A stretch of DNA of 64,000 nt, from positions 126,477-190,476 of the forward strand of contig CACSIN010000029.1 in NCBI GenBank assembly GCA_902705835.1, written 5' to 3'. The first letter of the stretch is position 1; every line of letters starts with the position of its first letter. Under the pieces are notes generated by a model. The model searched no databases, had not been told where the DNA came from, and saw nothing but the letters and a program-made list of their open reading frames with translations. The DNA is from BD1-7 clade bacterium (GTDB taxonomy: Bacteria > Pseudomonadota > Gammaproteobacteria > Pseudomonadales > DT-91). Shown one piece after another: positions 8,771 through 18,334 of the stretch. The position numbers and the translations under genes were made by a program.

Positions 8771-9802
8771 TCAACCGACGTTTTTCAACGGCACATCACC
8801 GCCAGCTTTAGACTCATCGTAATCAGCATAATAGGTTGCGTACCAACGACGGAATTTAGCAATTGGGCCATCACCATCACAAAGAATGGGCAAAGGGCGG
8901 TAGATTTTGTTTTCCCAAATTGGGGTGTCTTCATCTAACTGTTTAAGAATGTCAGCCTTTATTGCTGCATTAACACCACCTGTTGGCACTTTTCCATCAA
9001 CTTTCTTCTGAATGAAGCCAAAGTTAACTTCAACGTATTCTTGATCGATGGGCGTAATCAAACCCAGCAACACAGTATCGCAAATACCGCTGAAGTAGGT
9101 CACGGTTTGGCCCGCTCCAAAGTTACAGAAGGCGATTTTGCCATCAACCAAGCCACGCGGCGTGTTCATTTTACTGGTTAGTTCCACACGGCGGCTGTAC
9201 TTACCAAACTCAGCGTCTTGTACATCCGGAATATGTGCGGTGCCATGCACATACATAAAGTGCGCTGGATCAGCACCATTCTCAGCGATATCCTGAATAT
9301 GCGTGCGAATTTTTTTACAGTGATTCTCGATTTCACCCCATTCTTCATTATCAAACTGAGCTTCCTCAATGGATTCAACATCCCAAAGCGGCTCAACAGA
9401 TGAGTCCGGGTGATACCAAACAAAGATACTCTGGTTACGCTCACAAACATGGTATTTTGGAATGCACTGGTTATCTTTCACTTTCGGTGGAATATTTTTT
9501 GCGTAAGGAACATCGGTACAAAACCCTTCCGTATTGAATTTCCAACCGTGGAAAGGACAAACAATATCCTCACCGGAAACTTCACCACCTTTGCCCATAA
9601 ACTCGTGGATACCATGACCTAAATGGGCGCCCATGTGCGGACAATATGCGTCTAGGCAGCTAACTTCACCGGATTCTGTGCGAAAAAGCACCATCTCTTT
9701 ACCAAAATAATGGATGGGTTTTGCTTGTCCTGACTGTAACTCGTCCGAGTAAGAAACATGAAACCAGCCATACGGCATCGGCATTGGATAGCGTGAGGAC
9801 AT
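8771..9802 (-). CDS. kshA: 3-ketosteroid 9-alpha-monooxygenase oxygenase component KshA
   Basis: A 343-residue Rieske non-heme iron oxygenase. The Rieske ligands are C54-P-H56 and C82-P-F-H85; the mononuclear iron site is D178-P-A-H181-x4-H186 (DPAHFMYVHG). This pattern and length match KshA, which hydroxylates carbon 9 of 3-ketosteroids; together with delta-1-dehydrogenation this opens ring B. The reductase partner KshB is not in the window. The ATG at 9802 has AGGAGAGAG just upstream; an in-frame extension to 9868 lacks support. It is divergent from ccoN and shares a region containing an FNR-type box, so oxygen-linked control is possible. Confidence 0.9.
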   Translation of the reverse strand: MSSRYPMPMPYGWFHVSYSDELQSGQAKPIHYFGKEMVLFRTESGEVSCLDAYCPHMGAHLGHGIHEFMGKGGEVSGEDIVCPFHGWKFNTEGFCTDVPYAKNIPPKVKDNQCIPKYHVCERNQSIFVWYHPDSSVEPLWDVESIEEAQFDNEEWGEIENHCKKIRTHIQDIAENGADPAHFMYVHGTAHIPDVQDAEFGKYSRRVELTSKMNTPRGLVDGKIAFCNFGAGQTVTYFSGICDTVLLGLITPIDQEYVEVNFGFIQKKVDGKVPTGGVNAAIKADILKQLDEDTPIWENKIYRPLPILCDGDGPIAKFRRWYATYYADYDESKAGGDVPLKNVG

Positions 9803-9876
9803 AACTCTCTCCTGATGGGTGTCTTTTGACTTTCTGTTTACGGGCCCTATTCTTTCTTCTGAACACATTTTTGACT

Positions 9877-9890
9877 TTGATCTAGGTCAT
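9877..9890. promoter_or_regulatory. FNR/Anr-type box between kshA and ccoN
   Basis: TTGATCTAGGTCAT has one perfect half site and two mismatches in the other (consensus TTGATNNNNATCAA). It ends 56 bases before the ccoN start and lies 75 bases upstream of the kshA start. FNR/Anr control of ccoN operons is well established; an effect on kshA is inference. Confidence 0.7.
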
Positions 9891-9946
9891 GGATTCTCTA
9901 CATTTAAAGTGGAGAATGGCCGGACGACAATAAGGAGACCCTATCG

Positions 9947-11374
9947 ATGTCGGATCACCCTTCATATAACTATAAGGTCGTTCGCCAGTTTTCAGTGATG
10001 ACCGTGATTTGGGGCGTTGTTGGAATGCTGGTTGGCGTTCTGATTGCGGCCCAGATGGCCTGGCCTGCGCTTAATTTTGATACGCCTTGGTTCAGCTTTG
10101 GCCGTTTGCGTCCTTTGCATACCAATGCGGTAATCTTCGCTTTTGGTGGTTGTGCATTATTCGCTACGTCACTTTATATCGTGCAGCGGACGTCCTATAC
10201 CCGTCTGATATCCGACAAACTCGCCGCCTGTGTATTCTGGGGCTGGCAATTGGTTATCGTCTTAGCGGTCATCACCTTACCCATGGGATATACGTCTACC
10301 AAAGAGTATGCCGAACTAGAATGGCCTATCGACATTCTAATTGCTGTCGTCTGGGTACTTTATGCGGTGTTGTTCTTCGGCACGATTGCAAAGCGTAAAA
10401 CCTCCCATATTTATGTGGCCAACTGGTTCTTTGGTGCCTTTATTATCGCGGTCGCGATGCTCCATATTGTCAACAGCGCAGCTATTCCTGTTACCGCCAC
10501 CAAATCGTATTCAGCTTACGCTGGCACCATCGATGCCATGATTCAATGGTGGTACGGGCACAACGCTGTGGGCTTTTTCCTAACAGCCGGTTTCTTAGGC
10601 ATGATGTATTACTATGTGCCGAAGCAAGCAGAACGCCCAATTTACTCTTACCGCCTGTCTATTGTTCACTTTTGGGCACTGATTGCGGTATACATCTGGG
10701 CTGGCCCTCACCACCTGCACTACACCGCTTTGCCTGATTGGGCACAAAGTGTCGGTATGGTGATGTCATTGATCCTGCTCGCGCCATCTTGGGGTGGCAT
10801 GATCAACGGTGTAATGACACTCAGTGGCGCATGGCACAAACTACGTACCGATCCTATCTTGCGCTTCTTGGTCGTTTCCCTGTCGTTCTACGGTATGTCG
10901 ACGTTCGAAGGCCCAATGATGTCGATTAAAACCGTTAACTCCTTGTCTCACTTCACCGACTGGACTATCGGCCATGTACATTCAGGTGCCTTAGGCTGGG
11001 TTGCCATGATCTCTATTGGCGCTATGTACCACACGATCCCGGTTCTGTGGAACCAAAAACAAATGTACAGCATGCGCTTGGTTAACGTGCATTTCTGGTT
11101 ATCAACCATCGGTGTGGTTCTATACATCGCATCCATGTGGATCAACGGCCTCATGCAAGGTTTGATGTGGCGCGCTTATAACGTTGACGGAACACTGACC
11201 TACTCCTTTGTCGAGTCCGTTATTGCCAGCTACCCCGGTTACTACGCACGTCTACTCGGTGGATTCATGTTCTTCTCGGGCATGTTGCTAATGACTTACA
11301 ACATGGTGATGACTATCAAAGCAGCCCCTGAATCCGATGGCGCTGCCTCAAACAACATGGAGCCAGCACAATGA
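9947..11374 (+). CDS. ccoN: cbb3-type cytochrome c oxidase subunit I CcoN
   Basis: A 475-residue polytopic heme-copper oxidase catalytic subunit (12 or more membrane segments) that reduces oxygen with high affinity and pumps protons. Typical CcoN features are [20 protein letters not shown] near the N-terminus (heme b ligand region), [17 protein letters not shown] (copper B and tyrosine region) and [13 protein letters not shown] (heme ligands). Its AAGGAG ribosome binding site is clear. It leads the operon ccoNOQP-GHIS, with an FNR-type box upstream, so it should be expressed at low oxygen under the neighbouring FNR/Anr. Confidence 0.97.
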   Translation: MSDHPSYNYKVVRQFSVMTVIWGVVGMLVGVLIAAQMAWPALNFDTPWFSFGRLRPLHTNAVIFAFGGCALFATSLYIVQRTSYTRLISDKLAACVFWGWQLVIVLAVITLPMGYTSTKEYAELEWPIDILIAVVWVLYAVLFFGTIAKRKTSHIYVANWFFGAFIIAVAMLHIVNSAAIPVTATKSYSAYAGTIDAMIQWWYGHNAVGFFLTAGFLGMMYYYVPKQAERPIYSYRLSIVHFWALIAVYIWAGPHHLHYTALPDWAQSVGMVMSLILLAPSWGGMINGVMTLSGAWHKLRTDPILRFLVVSLSFYGMSTFEGPMMSIKTVNSLSHFTDWTIGHVHSGALGWVAMISIGAMYHTIPVLWNQKQMYSMRLVNVHFWLSTIGVVLYIASMWINGLMQGLMWRAYNVDGTLTYSFVESVIASYPGYYARLLGGFMFFSGMLLMTYNMVMTIKAAPESDGAASNNMEPAQ

Positions 11375-11979
11375 AGCACGAACGTATTGAAAAAAATATT
11401 GGCTTGATGATGGTTTTCATCACGCTGGTGATCAGCGTTGGTGCTCTGGTTGAAATTGTTCCGCTGTTTTTTGGCAAGAGCACGACCACCCCCGTCGCCG
11501 GCTTAAAGCCACCAAACGCTATGCAATTGGAAGGCCGTGATATTTATATCCGAGAAGGTTGCCACGTATGCCATACACAGATGATTCGTCCATTACGGGC
11601 AGAAACCGAGCGCTACGGTCATTACTCTGTAGCTGGTGAATCCGTCTATGAGCACCCTTTTTTGTGGGGCTCTAAACGCACAGGGCCTGACTTAGCGCGT
11701 GTTGGCGGTCGTTACAGCGACGACTGGCATAAGTTACACCTATACAACCCTCGAGACGTAGTACCAGGTTCCAACATGCCTGCCTACCCATGGCTATGGG
11801 AAAACACCATTGACGGCAGCCTGACAGGCAGAAAAATGGCGGCTTTGCGTATCGTTGGCGTACCTTACACTGACGAACAAATCGCCGGAGCCCAGGCCAA
11901 AACCGATGGCCAACTCGAAATTGAAGCCCTGGTGCAATACCTGCAACAGTTGGGCACAGTACTGAAACATAAGCGATAG
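11371..11979 (+). CDS. ccoO: cbb3-type cytochrome c oxidase subunit II CcoO
   Basis: A 202-residue monoheme cytochrome c subunit anchored by one N-terminal membrane helix (about residues 10-33). The heme motif is CHVCH within [18 protein letters not shown], the family signature. A methionine in [10 protein letters not shown] is the likely distal ligand. It passes electrons to CcoN in the periplasm. The ATG overlaps the ccoN stop (ATGA), indicating translational coupling. Confidence 0.97.
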   Translation: MKHERIEKNIGLMMVFITLVISVGALVEIVPLFFGKSTTTPVAGLKPPNAMQLEGRDIYIREGCHVCHTQMIRPLRAETERYGHYSVAGESVYEHPFLWGSKRTGPDLARVGGRYSDDWHKLHLYNPRDVVPGSNMPAYPWLWENTIDGSLTGRKMAALRIVGVPYTDEQIAGAQAKTDGQLEIEALVQYLQQLGTVLKHKR

Positions 11980-11992
11980 GGGGCCGACCACT

Positions 11993-12145
11993 ATGGATCT
12001 AGATATAAACACCGTCCGCTCGATTTTAACCCTGTTGTTATTTATCGGTTTTGTCACCCTTTGCTTGCTGGTTATCGTTCGTGAACGCCACGCCTACGAC
12101 GATGCTGCTGAAATCCCTTTCAAGGAGCCAGATAATAATGAATAG
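11993..12145 (+). CDS. ccoQ: cbb3-type cytochrome c oxidase small subunit CcoQ
   Basis: A 50-residue protein beginning MDLDINTVRSILTLLLF, with one membrane helix (about residues 10-29) followed by a charged tail (RERHAYDDAAEIPFKEP). Size, topology, the RERH tail and position between ccoO and ccoP identify CcoQ, which stabilises the interaction of CcoP with CcoNO. It overlaps the ccoP start by 8 bases, and the ccoP ribosome binding site (AAGGAG) lies inside its last codons. Confidence 0.93.
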   Translation: MDLDINTVRSILTLLLFIGFVTLCLLVIVRERHAYDDAAEIPFKEPDNNE

Positions 12146-13034
12146 CTTTTGGAGTGTTTGGGTCATTGTGCTGACACTCGGCACTATCGCCGGTGTCACG
12201 TGGTTGCTATTTGCTAACCGCCACAAAGAAGATACGGAAGACAACCAACTCACTAGCCATGTCTATGATGGCGTTGAAGAATACGATAATCCCCTACCCG
12301 CTTGGTGGTTTAACTTATTCCTAGGCACCATCATATTCGCAGGTATCTACCTATGTTTATACCCGGGGTTAGGCAACTTCAAAGGCCTATTGGGTTGGTC
12401 ATCAACTGGCCAATGGCAGGAACGCGTTGACAAAGCCGATGCGAAATTCGAAGAAGAAGTCAAAGCCTTTAAAGACGTACCCGCTGCGCAGTTATCTCAA
12501 GACTACAAAGCCGTACGCATGGGTGAGCGCCTGTACAAGAGCTATTGCTCTTCATGCCACGGCCCGAATGCGCAAGGCGGCTATGCATTCCCGAACCTAA
12601 CCGATGACCACTGGATCTGGGGCGGCACCGCAGCAGATATCACAACGACACTAACCAACGGTCGTCAGGCCAATATGCCTCCGATGGTTGCGCTGCTTGG
12701 CAATGATCTCGATCCTATGATCGACCTCGTTCAACAAATTGCGCAAGTCAAAGATATCAGCAAGTTAAAAGATGAACCCATGTATACCAAGTTTCAGCAA
12801 GTTTGCGCAGCATGCCACGGCCCAGAAGCCAAAGGCAATCCGCTGCTAGGCTCTGCAAACCTGACATCAGGTGTTTGGTTATACGGTGGCACCAAGGAAG
12901 ATATTAAGCTGACCCTGACTCAGGGCCGCAACGGACAAATGCCAGCATTTAAGGATATTCTCTCGCCTGAGCGTATTCACTTGCTTGTCGCTTTCCTACT
13001 ATCTTTCCAAGAGCAGCAGCCCGCGTCTAACTAA
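12138..13034 (+). CDS. ccoP: cbb3-type cytochrome c oxidase diheme subunit III CcoP
   Basis: A 298-residue membrane-anchored diheme cytochrome c. Two hydrophobic segments precede the heme domains (near residues 5-25 and 58-77; DNPLPAWWFNLF is the family signature). The heme motifs are CSSCH and CAACH. It receives electrons from soluble cytochromes and relays them to CcoO. The ATG at 12138 is used because AAGGAG lies just upstream and the CcoP-like N-terminus begins there; a longer frame runs back to 12051 through ccoQ. Confidence 0.96.
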   Translation: MNSFWSVWVIVLTLGTIAGVTWLLFANRHKEDTEDNQLTSHVYDGVEEYDNPLPAWWFNLFLGTIIFAGIYLCLYPGLGNFKGLLGWSSTGQWQERVDKADAKFEEEVKAFKDVPAAQLSQDYKAVRMGERLYKSYCSSCHGPNAQGGYAFPNLTDDHWIWGGTAADITTTLTNGRQANMPPMVALLGNDLDPMIDLVQQIAQVKDISKLKDEPMYTKFQQVCAACHGPEAKGNPLLGSANLTSGVWLYGGTKEDIKLTLTQGRNGQMPAFKDILSPERIHLLVAFLLSFQEQQPASN

Positions 13035-13058
13035 GACGCGAGCGGCTGAGGGGTTGTA

Positions 13059-14423
13059 ATGTCCAAGAAAGAGTCGCTCTACCAGAGTCGTAAAAAGATC
13101 TATCCGAAGCTCATCAGCGGTTTCTACCAACGCTGGCGTCGAATTTTTGGTATCGCTGTCTACGGGTTGTTTTTTCTTGTGCCGTGGATCAACCTAGACG
13201 ACCGACCGATAGTGTATTTCGATCTGGCTCAGCGACAATTTCACCTACTAGGTCTGAACTTTTGGCCTCAGGATTTCATGTTCCTGGCTTGGTTTTTGAT
13301 CATTGCAGCCTATTCACTTTTTACCTTTACTAATATTGCCGGCCGCCTCTGGTGTGGTTTTTTATGCCCGCAAACTATCTGGACCCTCGCCTTCGTTTGG
13401 GTTGAAGATAAAATTGAAGGTAACTCCTATCACCGCAAAAAGATCGACCAGCAGGATAAACTAACAGCCAACCAACGCGCTAAACGCGTTGCGAAGTACG
13501 TTGTATGGCTACTGATGGCACTGTTAACCGGAGCCACGTTTGTTTCCTATTTTTACCCTGCACGCGAGCTTTATCCAGCATTGCTTAGCGGTGACATAAC
13601 GCTGACACCACTGGTGTGGGTTGGCATCTTCACCTACCTGACGTTCATTGATGCTGCGGTTCTTCGCGAGCAAGTCTGCATTTATATGTGCCCGTATGCA
13701 CGCTTCCAAAGCGTTATGTATGACGAAAATACGCTGGCGGTTGCATACAACCCTGATATCGGCGAACCCAGAGCTTCCTTGAAAGCCCAAAAAAGTGGCA
13801 AGATTGAAAATGCCGGCGGCTGCATCGACTGCTCACTATGTGTGCAAGTTTGCCCAACGGGTATCGATATCCGCGACGGAATGCAGATAGACTGCATCAA
13901 TTGCGGCTTGTGCGTTGATGCTTGTGCAGATGTTATGGAATCTGTCGATCGCCCCAAAAACCTCATTACGTTTAACACACTGAACCGTTTAAACGGCAAA
14001 GAAACGCACTTAATCAGGCCGAGAACAGTGGGTTATTCCATTGTGCTATTCGCCATGATCACACTCTTCACGACCATGCTGTTTAATCGTGTCGCGGTTG
14101 AAGCTTCGGTGATTCGTGAACGCGATCGTATTTATCGCGTCAATGCACAACATGAAGTCTCTAATTACTACTTACTCAAAATTGCCAATAAATCGCAAGA
14201 GGACCAGAGCTATACCGTCAATATCGAGACCGAAGGGTTCAAACTCGCGAAATCGCCGGTTGTTACCTTGAAGAAGGGACAGATGGTAGAACGGCCATTG
14301 ACGGTGCTTAGCCCGCAAAAAGACCCGGGCAGTTACCCGATCACGTTTGAAGTTATTTCAACAAAAGACCAAAGCATACTGAAAACGATAGAATCACGTT
14401 ATATATTCCCTAGCCAACGCTAG
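13059..14423 (+). CDS. ccoG: Cytochrome c oxidase accessory protein CcoG (RdxA/FixG)
   Basis: A 454-residue membrane protein with several N-terminal helices, two ferredoxin-type [4Fe-4S] motifs (CIDCSLCVQVCP and CINCGLCVDAC, about residues 259-290), further conserved cysteines (GFLCPQTIW and CIYMCPYARFQ), and a C-terminal periplasmic immunoglobulin-like domain. CcoG has been implicated in copper reduction for assembly of the cbb3 copper B site. It follows ccoP by 24 bases with a GAGGGG ribosome binding site. Confidence 0.95.
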   Translation: MSKKESLYQSRKKIYPKLISGFYQRWRRIFGIAVYGLFFLVPWINLDDRPIVYFDLAQRQFHLLGLNFWPQDFMFLAWFLIIAAYSLFTFTNIAGRLWCGFLCPQTIWTLAFVWVEDKIEGNSYHRKKIDQQDKLTANQRAKRVAKYVVWLLMALLTGATFVSYFYPARELYPALLSGDITLTPLVWVGIFTYLTFIDAAVLREQVCIYMCPYARFQSVMYDENTLAVAYNPDIGEPRASLKAQKSGKIENAGGCIDCSLCVQVCPTGIDIRDGMQIDCINCGLCVDACADVMESVDRPKNLITFNTLNRLNGKETHLIRPRTVGYSIVLFAMITLFTTMLFNRVAVEASVIRERDRIYRVNAQHEVSNYYLLKIANKSQEDQSYTVNIETEGFKLAKSPVVTLKKGQMVERPLTVLSPQKDPGSYPITFEVISTKDQSILKTIESRYIFPSQR

Positions 14424-14444
14424 CTCGACAAAAAGTGGTGCCCT

Positions 14445-14960
14445 ATGCCAACGCAAGATCTTGATCAATTACCCTGGTACCGTCAGTTTTGGCCATGGTT
14501 TTTGATCGCACTGCCGGGCAGTGTTGTTATTGCCAGCCTTTGGCTGGTATTTATATCGTTCAAACATGCAGATTCGGTTGTTTCAGATAACTACTACAAA
14601 GAAGGCCTGGCTATCAGTCAGGTCGTAGAAGATTTGAAACGCGCGACCAATCTTGGCTTGCAAGCTAATCTAGCAATGAACCACGGCGTTCTCACCGTGA
14701 GTTTACAATCAGAGCAGCCTCTAAAAGACGATCAAAATCTACCGATCGGCATCGCCCTGCTACACCCAGCGGATAAAGCCTTAGACCATCGCGTTATTGC
14801 CAAACCGATTGGCAACTATGTGTATATCGCTGAGATCGGAGACATTCCGGCAGGCCGTTGGTACATGGATATTTATTCACAGAAAGAGGCGGATAACTGG
14901 CGATTAAAAGGTGAGCTTTATGCTCCCTTTGACAAGGCCATTTTGTCGGCAGACCAATAA
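14445..14960 (+). CDS. ccoH: cbb3 oxidase assembly protein FixH/CcoH
   Basis: A 171-residue protein with one N-terminal membrane helix (residues about 16-38) and a periplasmic domain. The segment after the helix, with DSVVSDNYYKEGLAI, is the conserved FixH motif. CcoH is needed for stable assembly of the cbb3 oxidase and interacts with CcoNOP. It lies 21 bases after ccoG and 3 bases before ccoI. Confidence 0.93.
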   Translation: MPTQDLDQLPWYRQFWPWFLIALPGSVVIASLWLVFISFKHADSVVSDNYYKEGLAISQVVEDLKRATNLGLQANLAMNHGVLTVSLQSEQPLKDDQNLPIGIALLHPADKALDHRVIAKPIGNYVYIAEIGDIPAGRWYMDIYSQKEADNWRLKGELYAPFDKAILSADQ

Positions 14961-14963
14961 ATA

Positions 14964-17444
14964 ATGGCCACCTCAGCTTGTTACCATTGCGGTGAACCTG
15001 TACCCAAAACATGCCACTATCGGGCTACATTAGACGGTCAGGATTGCGAATTTTGTTGCCCTGCCTGCCTTGCTATTGCTCAAACAATTCACGGTAGTGG
15101 TTTGGACAAATACTATGTCCAAAGGGATTCAAACGCCTTTACCCCAGGACAGCAGGCAGTAAAAGCTGACTACATTTTGTGGGATGACCCAAAACTCAAT
15201 GCCGAGTTTGTGAATGTCAGCAACGAGATTACCAAAGCTCAACTCTACATCGAGGGCATGCATTGCACATCGTGTGCGTGGTTGATCGAAAAGTATCTGC
15301 AGCAGTTTGAAAATGCCAACGCTCGCGTAAATTACCAAGAGCAAGTACTCACCATCAGTTGGCCGTCTGACACCTACACTGTCAGCGCGTTTATGCAAGC
15401 GATTGCAGATCTTGGCTATACACCGCATCCCTATGAAGCTGATCGGGTAGAGCTCATTGAAAAGGCCAGTCAGCGCAGCCAAATAAAACGTATCGGTATT
15501 ACCGCAATTCTTATGATGCAATTAGGGATGCTCGCCGGCAGTGTCTATGCCGGAGACTACTGGGGCATCTCAGACAGCCAGCGTCAGCTACTGCATGCGT
15601 TTGGCTTGCTATTCTCATTGCCATTATTGTATTTCAGCGCACAGCCGTTTCTAACATCTGCCTGGCATAGCCTAAAAAACCGTCGAATTAATATGGACGT
15701 CAATATATCGCTGGCCATTCTCGGCTTATACGGCGGCTCTATCACCAGTATTATTCAAGAAACTGGCGATGTGTATTTTGATTCTATCGCCATGTTGTGC
15801 CTGTTTATACTCATCGCACGGTACATTGAATTTCGCTCACGCTACCGTCTGCGGCAAAATACCGGTCTTGTTCCCAAGGTCGCCAAAAAGCAGGTTAACA
15901 CCCGCTATGAAGATACCCTGATTGCCGATTTGATCGTTGACGACGTCGTCATGGTCAATCAGGGAGAAACGATTCCTATTGATGGCACTGTTGTCAGCGG
16001 GATGAGCTCTGCCGACGAATCCATGTTAACCGGGGAGTCCAGCGCTATCAGCAAAAAGGCCGGTGACGCGGTATTTGCTGGTAGTATCAATCATGACGGC
16101 ATTATCCATATTCAAGTTTCGCAGCTGGCATCAAACTGCCTAATACGGCAGATTGAACAAGCATGCACAAGCGACAGTGGCGCTAAACCGGTAGTGGACG
16201 ATGAAGACACTCTCTTTGCCGGCGCATTTACCGCCATCGTTTTATTACTCGCAATGTTGACGTTCATTGCTTGGCAATGGATCGACCCTGCTCGAGCTTT
16301 CTGGGTCGCACTCTCCGTTTTAGTGATTAGCTGCCCGTGCGCGCTCTCTCTAGCTGCGCCAACAGCGCGAAGCACAGTACAGTTTCAGTTACGACGCCAG
16401 GGCATCATCGTCAGGGGTGCACACGTCATCGATACATTGAATAAAATCACACAGTGTTTCTTCGATAAAACCGGCACGCTCACGCGCGGTAGCTACCAGA
16501 TCACCGCCATTGAAAATCGCAGTGATCTAAACAATGAACGGCTCTTGAATATTGCCGCTCGATTGGAACAGCATTCCAGCCATCCCATTGCGTCCGCTTT
16601 CACCACTCAGCAACACGCCACTTCATCCAACAAAAAAGTCACAGGGCTTGATGATTCGCCGGCGCAGTCATTCAATGTCGTACCCAACCAAGGGGTCGAA
16701 GGCGTTATTGATGGCGAAACTTACCGCCTTGGCAGCCTGCACTATTGCCAGCAATGGCATGCGGGCAAAGTACCGCCGGATCAGCAGCTTCTTTGGGTCG
16801 GTTTATGCACACAAACACAAATGCTAGCGTGGTTTTGTTTACAAGATAACCTTCGTGCAGATGCTCCTGAAGTCGTTAGGTTTTTGCGTGAGCAAGGGAT
16901 TGATATGGGCATAATTAGTGGCGACAGCTCCGGTGAAGTTGCCAGTGTCGCTGCTGTTCTCGGTATCGACGATTGGCAAAAAAGCATGACCAGCGAACAG
17001 AAGCAGCAGTATTTGCAACAGCATCAACATGCTGGCGCAGTCACAATGATGGTTGGCGATGGCATCAACGATGCGCCCTCGCTGGCGGGGAGTCACCTAT
17101 CAGTCACCTTGGCGAATGCTTCAGATTGGCTAAAAAGCCAGACCGATCTGATTTTGATCAATAACAGCCTCGCAGGCATCGAACAATCGATGACGGCTGC
17201 CCGACGCTACCAACGTATCTACCGACAGAATTTCATTTGGGCACTGACCTATAACTTTGCCGCGATACCGATTGCGATGGCAGGTTTTATTACCCCGTTA
17301 TGGGCGGCTGTCGGTATGTCCTTCAGTTCTATTCTGGTTGTGTTAAATTCCCAGCGTTTATTAACCCGACAGAAGCCAGCGGCCAAAAAGGCAGTAAAAC
17401 AGCCGCCCGCTCCCGCGCCTCTAGCATTTAAGGAGAGCCACTGA
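14964..17444 (+). CDS. ccoI: Copper-translocating P-type ATPase CcoI (FixI)
   Basis: An 826-residue P1B-type ATPase that supplies copper for cbb3 oxidase maturation. It has an N-terminal cysteine-rich region (CYHCGEPVP; CEFCCPAC), a metal-binding CTSC at 101-104, the intramembrane metal site SCPCALSL, the phosphorylation motif DKTGTLT, the SSHPIA motif and the hinge GDGINDAPSL. The N-terminal zinc-ribbon-like region and operon position distinguish CcoI from general copper exporters. The ATG follows the ccoH stop by 3 bases, and its stop overlaps the start of ccoS. Confidence 0.95.
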   Translation: MATSACYHCGEPVPKTCHYRATLDGQDCEFCCPACLAIAQTIHGSGLDKYYVQRDSNAFTPGQQAVKADYILWDDPKLNAEFVNVSNEITKAQLYIEGMHCTSCAWLIEKYLQQFENANARVNYQEQVLTISWPSDTYTVSAFMQAIADLGYTPHPYEADRVELIEKASQRSQIKRIGITAILMMQLGMLAGSVYAGDYWGISDSQRQLLHAFGLLFSLPLLYFSAQPFLTSAWHSLKNRRINMDVNISLAILGLYGGSITSIIQETGDVYFDSIAMLCLFILIARYIEFRSRYRLRQNTGLVPKVAKKQVNTRYEDTLIADLIVDDVVMVNQGETIPIDGTVVSGMSSADESMLTGESSAISKKAGDAVFAGSINHDGIIHIQVSQLASNCLIRQIEQACTSDSGAKPVVDDEDTLFAGAFTAIVLLLAMLTFIAWQWIDPARAFWVALSVLVISCPCALSLAAPTARSTVQFQLRRQGIIVRGAHVIDTLNKITQCFFDKTGTLTRGSYQITAIENRSDLNNERLLNIAARLEQHSSHPIASAFTTQQHATSSNKKVTGLDDSPAQSFNVVPNQGVEGVIDGETYRLGSLHYCQQWHAGKVPPDQQLLWVGLCTQTQMLAWFCLQDNLRADAPEVVRFLREQGIDMGIISGDSSGEVASVAAVLGIDDWQKSMTSEQKQQYLQQHQHAGAVTMMVGDGINDAPSLAGSHLSVTLANASDWLKSQTDLILINNSLAGIEQSMTAARRYQRIYRQNFIWALTYNFAAIPIAMAGFITPLWAAVGMSFSSILVVLNSQRLLTRQKPAAKKAVKQPPAPAPLAFKESH

Positions 17445-17596
17445 TGGAAAGTCTCTACATTCTCATTCCCATTGCTGCGCTGTTTGTCATCGTCGCTATC
17501 GGTCTCTTTATCTGGTCGGTTGAAAGCCGACAGTTTGACGACCTTGACCGCGAAGCCCGCCGCATTCTTGAAGACGACGATATTGCTGATAAATAA
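17444..17596 (+). CDS. ccoS: cbb3 oxidase maturation protein CcoS
   Basis: A 50-residue protein with one membrane helix (about residues 4-25) followed by SVESRQFDDLDREARRIL, the characteristic CcoS tail. CcoS is required for cofactor insertion into the cbb3 oxidase. Its ATG overlaps the ccoI stop by one base and has AAGGAG upstream; its stop overlaps the next ATG (TAATG). Confidence 0.95.
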   Translation: MESLYILIPIAALFVIVAIGLFIWSVESRQFDDLDREARRILEDDDIADK

Positions 17597-18309
17597 TGAC
17601 TTACTCTCTACTCGCCGCTGCATTTGGCATCGGGCTGCTTAGTACCAGCCACTGTATTTTTATGTGTGGCGGTATCGCCTCAGCACTTTCAGCCAATGTT
17701 ACCGGCGTCGGTTTTCAACGTTTTGCGCGACTCGCACTGTTTCATCTCGGCAGAATATCCTGTTACGCGTTATTAGGTTTTTTTGTGGCCAGTATTCTCT
17801 CGGTTGCTGCTGACCAATATAAATTAGTGGGTATTACACTGCGCCATGTCGCCGCGTTCATGATGATCATGATCGGTTTTTATATCGCTGGCGCCGGCCG
17901 CTTTATTAAATTTATTGAAAAGCGCTTCAGTTTTATTTGGTCATCACTACAACCGCTGGTGCAACGCTATATCGGCATGAAAAAGATCCACCATGCGTAT
18001 CTATTGGGGTTTCTATGGGGCTTTTTACCGTGCGGGGTCATCTATAGCACGTTGATTTGGGCAAGTAGCTCCGCCGACGGACTTAATGCCAGTGTGCTTA
18101 TGTTTGTGTTTGGATTGGGCACGCTACCTGGGTTTTTAGCACTCGGCGTTATTCAACAGCCATTAATGAAATTGATGCGCTCGAAGCATGCAAAGTGGCT
18201 AGTTGGCATGGCCTTTATTCTGTTCGGAATTTGGACACTCGCGAGTTTTTACTACCCCATGCTGATGGGGGGTGGAGCACATAACCACAGCAGCCATATG
18301 ATGCACTAA
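17596..18309 (+). CDS. TauE/SafE-like (UreH-domain) membrane protein of the cco cluster
   Basis: A 237-residue membrane protein with about six hydrophobic segments. The conserved starts of the two repeat halves are visible: STSHCIFMCGGIASAL near residue 16 and LGFLWGFLPCGVIYSTLIWA near 135, with the Cys-Gly and Pro-Cys-Gly motifs typical of the family next to cbb3 genes. Family members have been proposed to act in metal or sulfur compound transport or oxidase maturation; the role is not settled. One-base overlap with ccoS makes it the last gene of the operon. Histidines cluster at the C-terminus (HNHSSHMMH). Confidence 0.85.
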   Translation: MTYSLLAAAFGIGLLSTSHCIFMCGGIASALSANVTGVGFQRFARLALFHLGRISCYALLGFFVASILSVAADQYKLVGITLRHVAAFMMIMIGFYIAGAGRFIKFIEKRFSFIWSSLQPLVQRYIGMKKIHHAYLLGFLWGFLPCGVIYSTLIWASSSADGLNASVLMFVFGLGTLPGFLALGVIQQPLMKLMRSKHAKWLVGMAFILFGIWTLASFYYPMLMGGGAHNHSSHMMH

Positions 18310-18334
18310 TGCAGAGACGGTTTAGCAAAACGCC

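Noticed and set aside
18310-18334. Short GTTTAG/CTAAAC repeat after the cco operon as a terminator
   Set aside because: Only a 6-bp AT-rich stem without a T-run.
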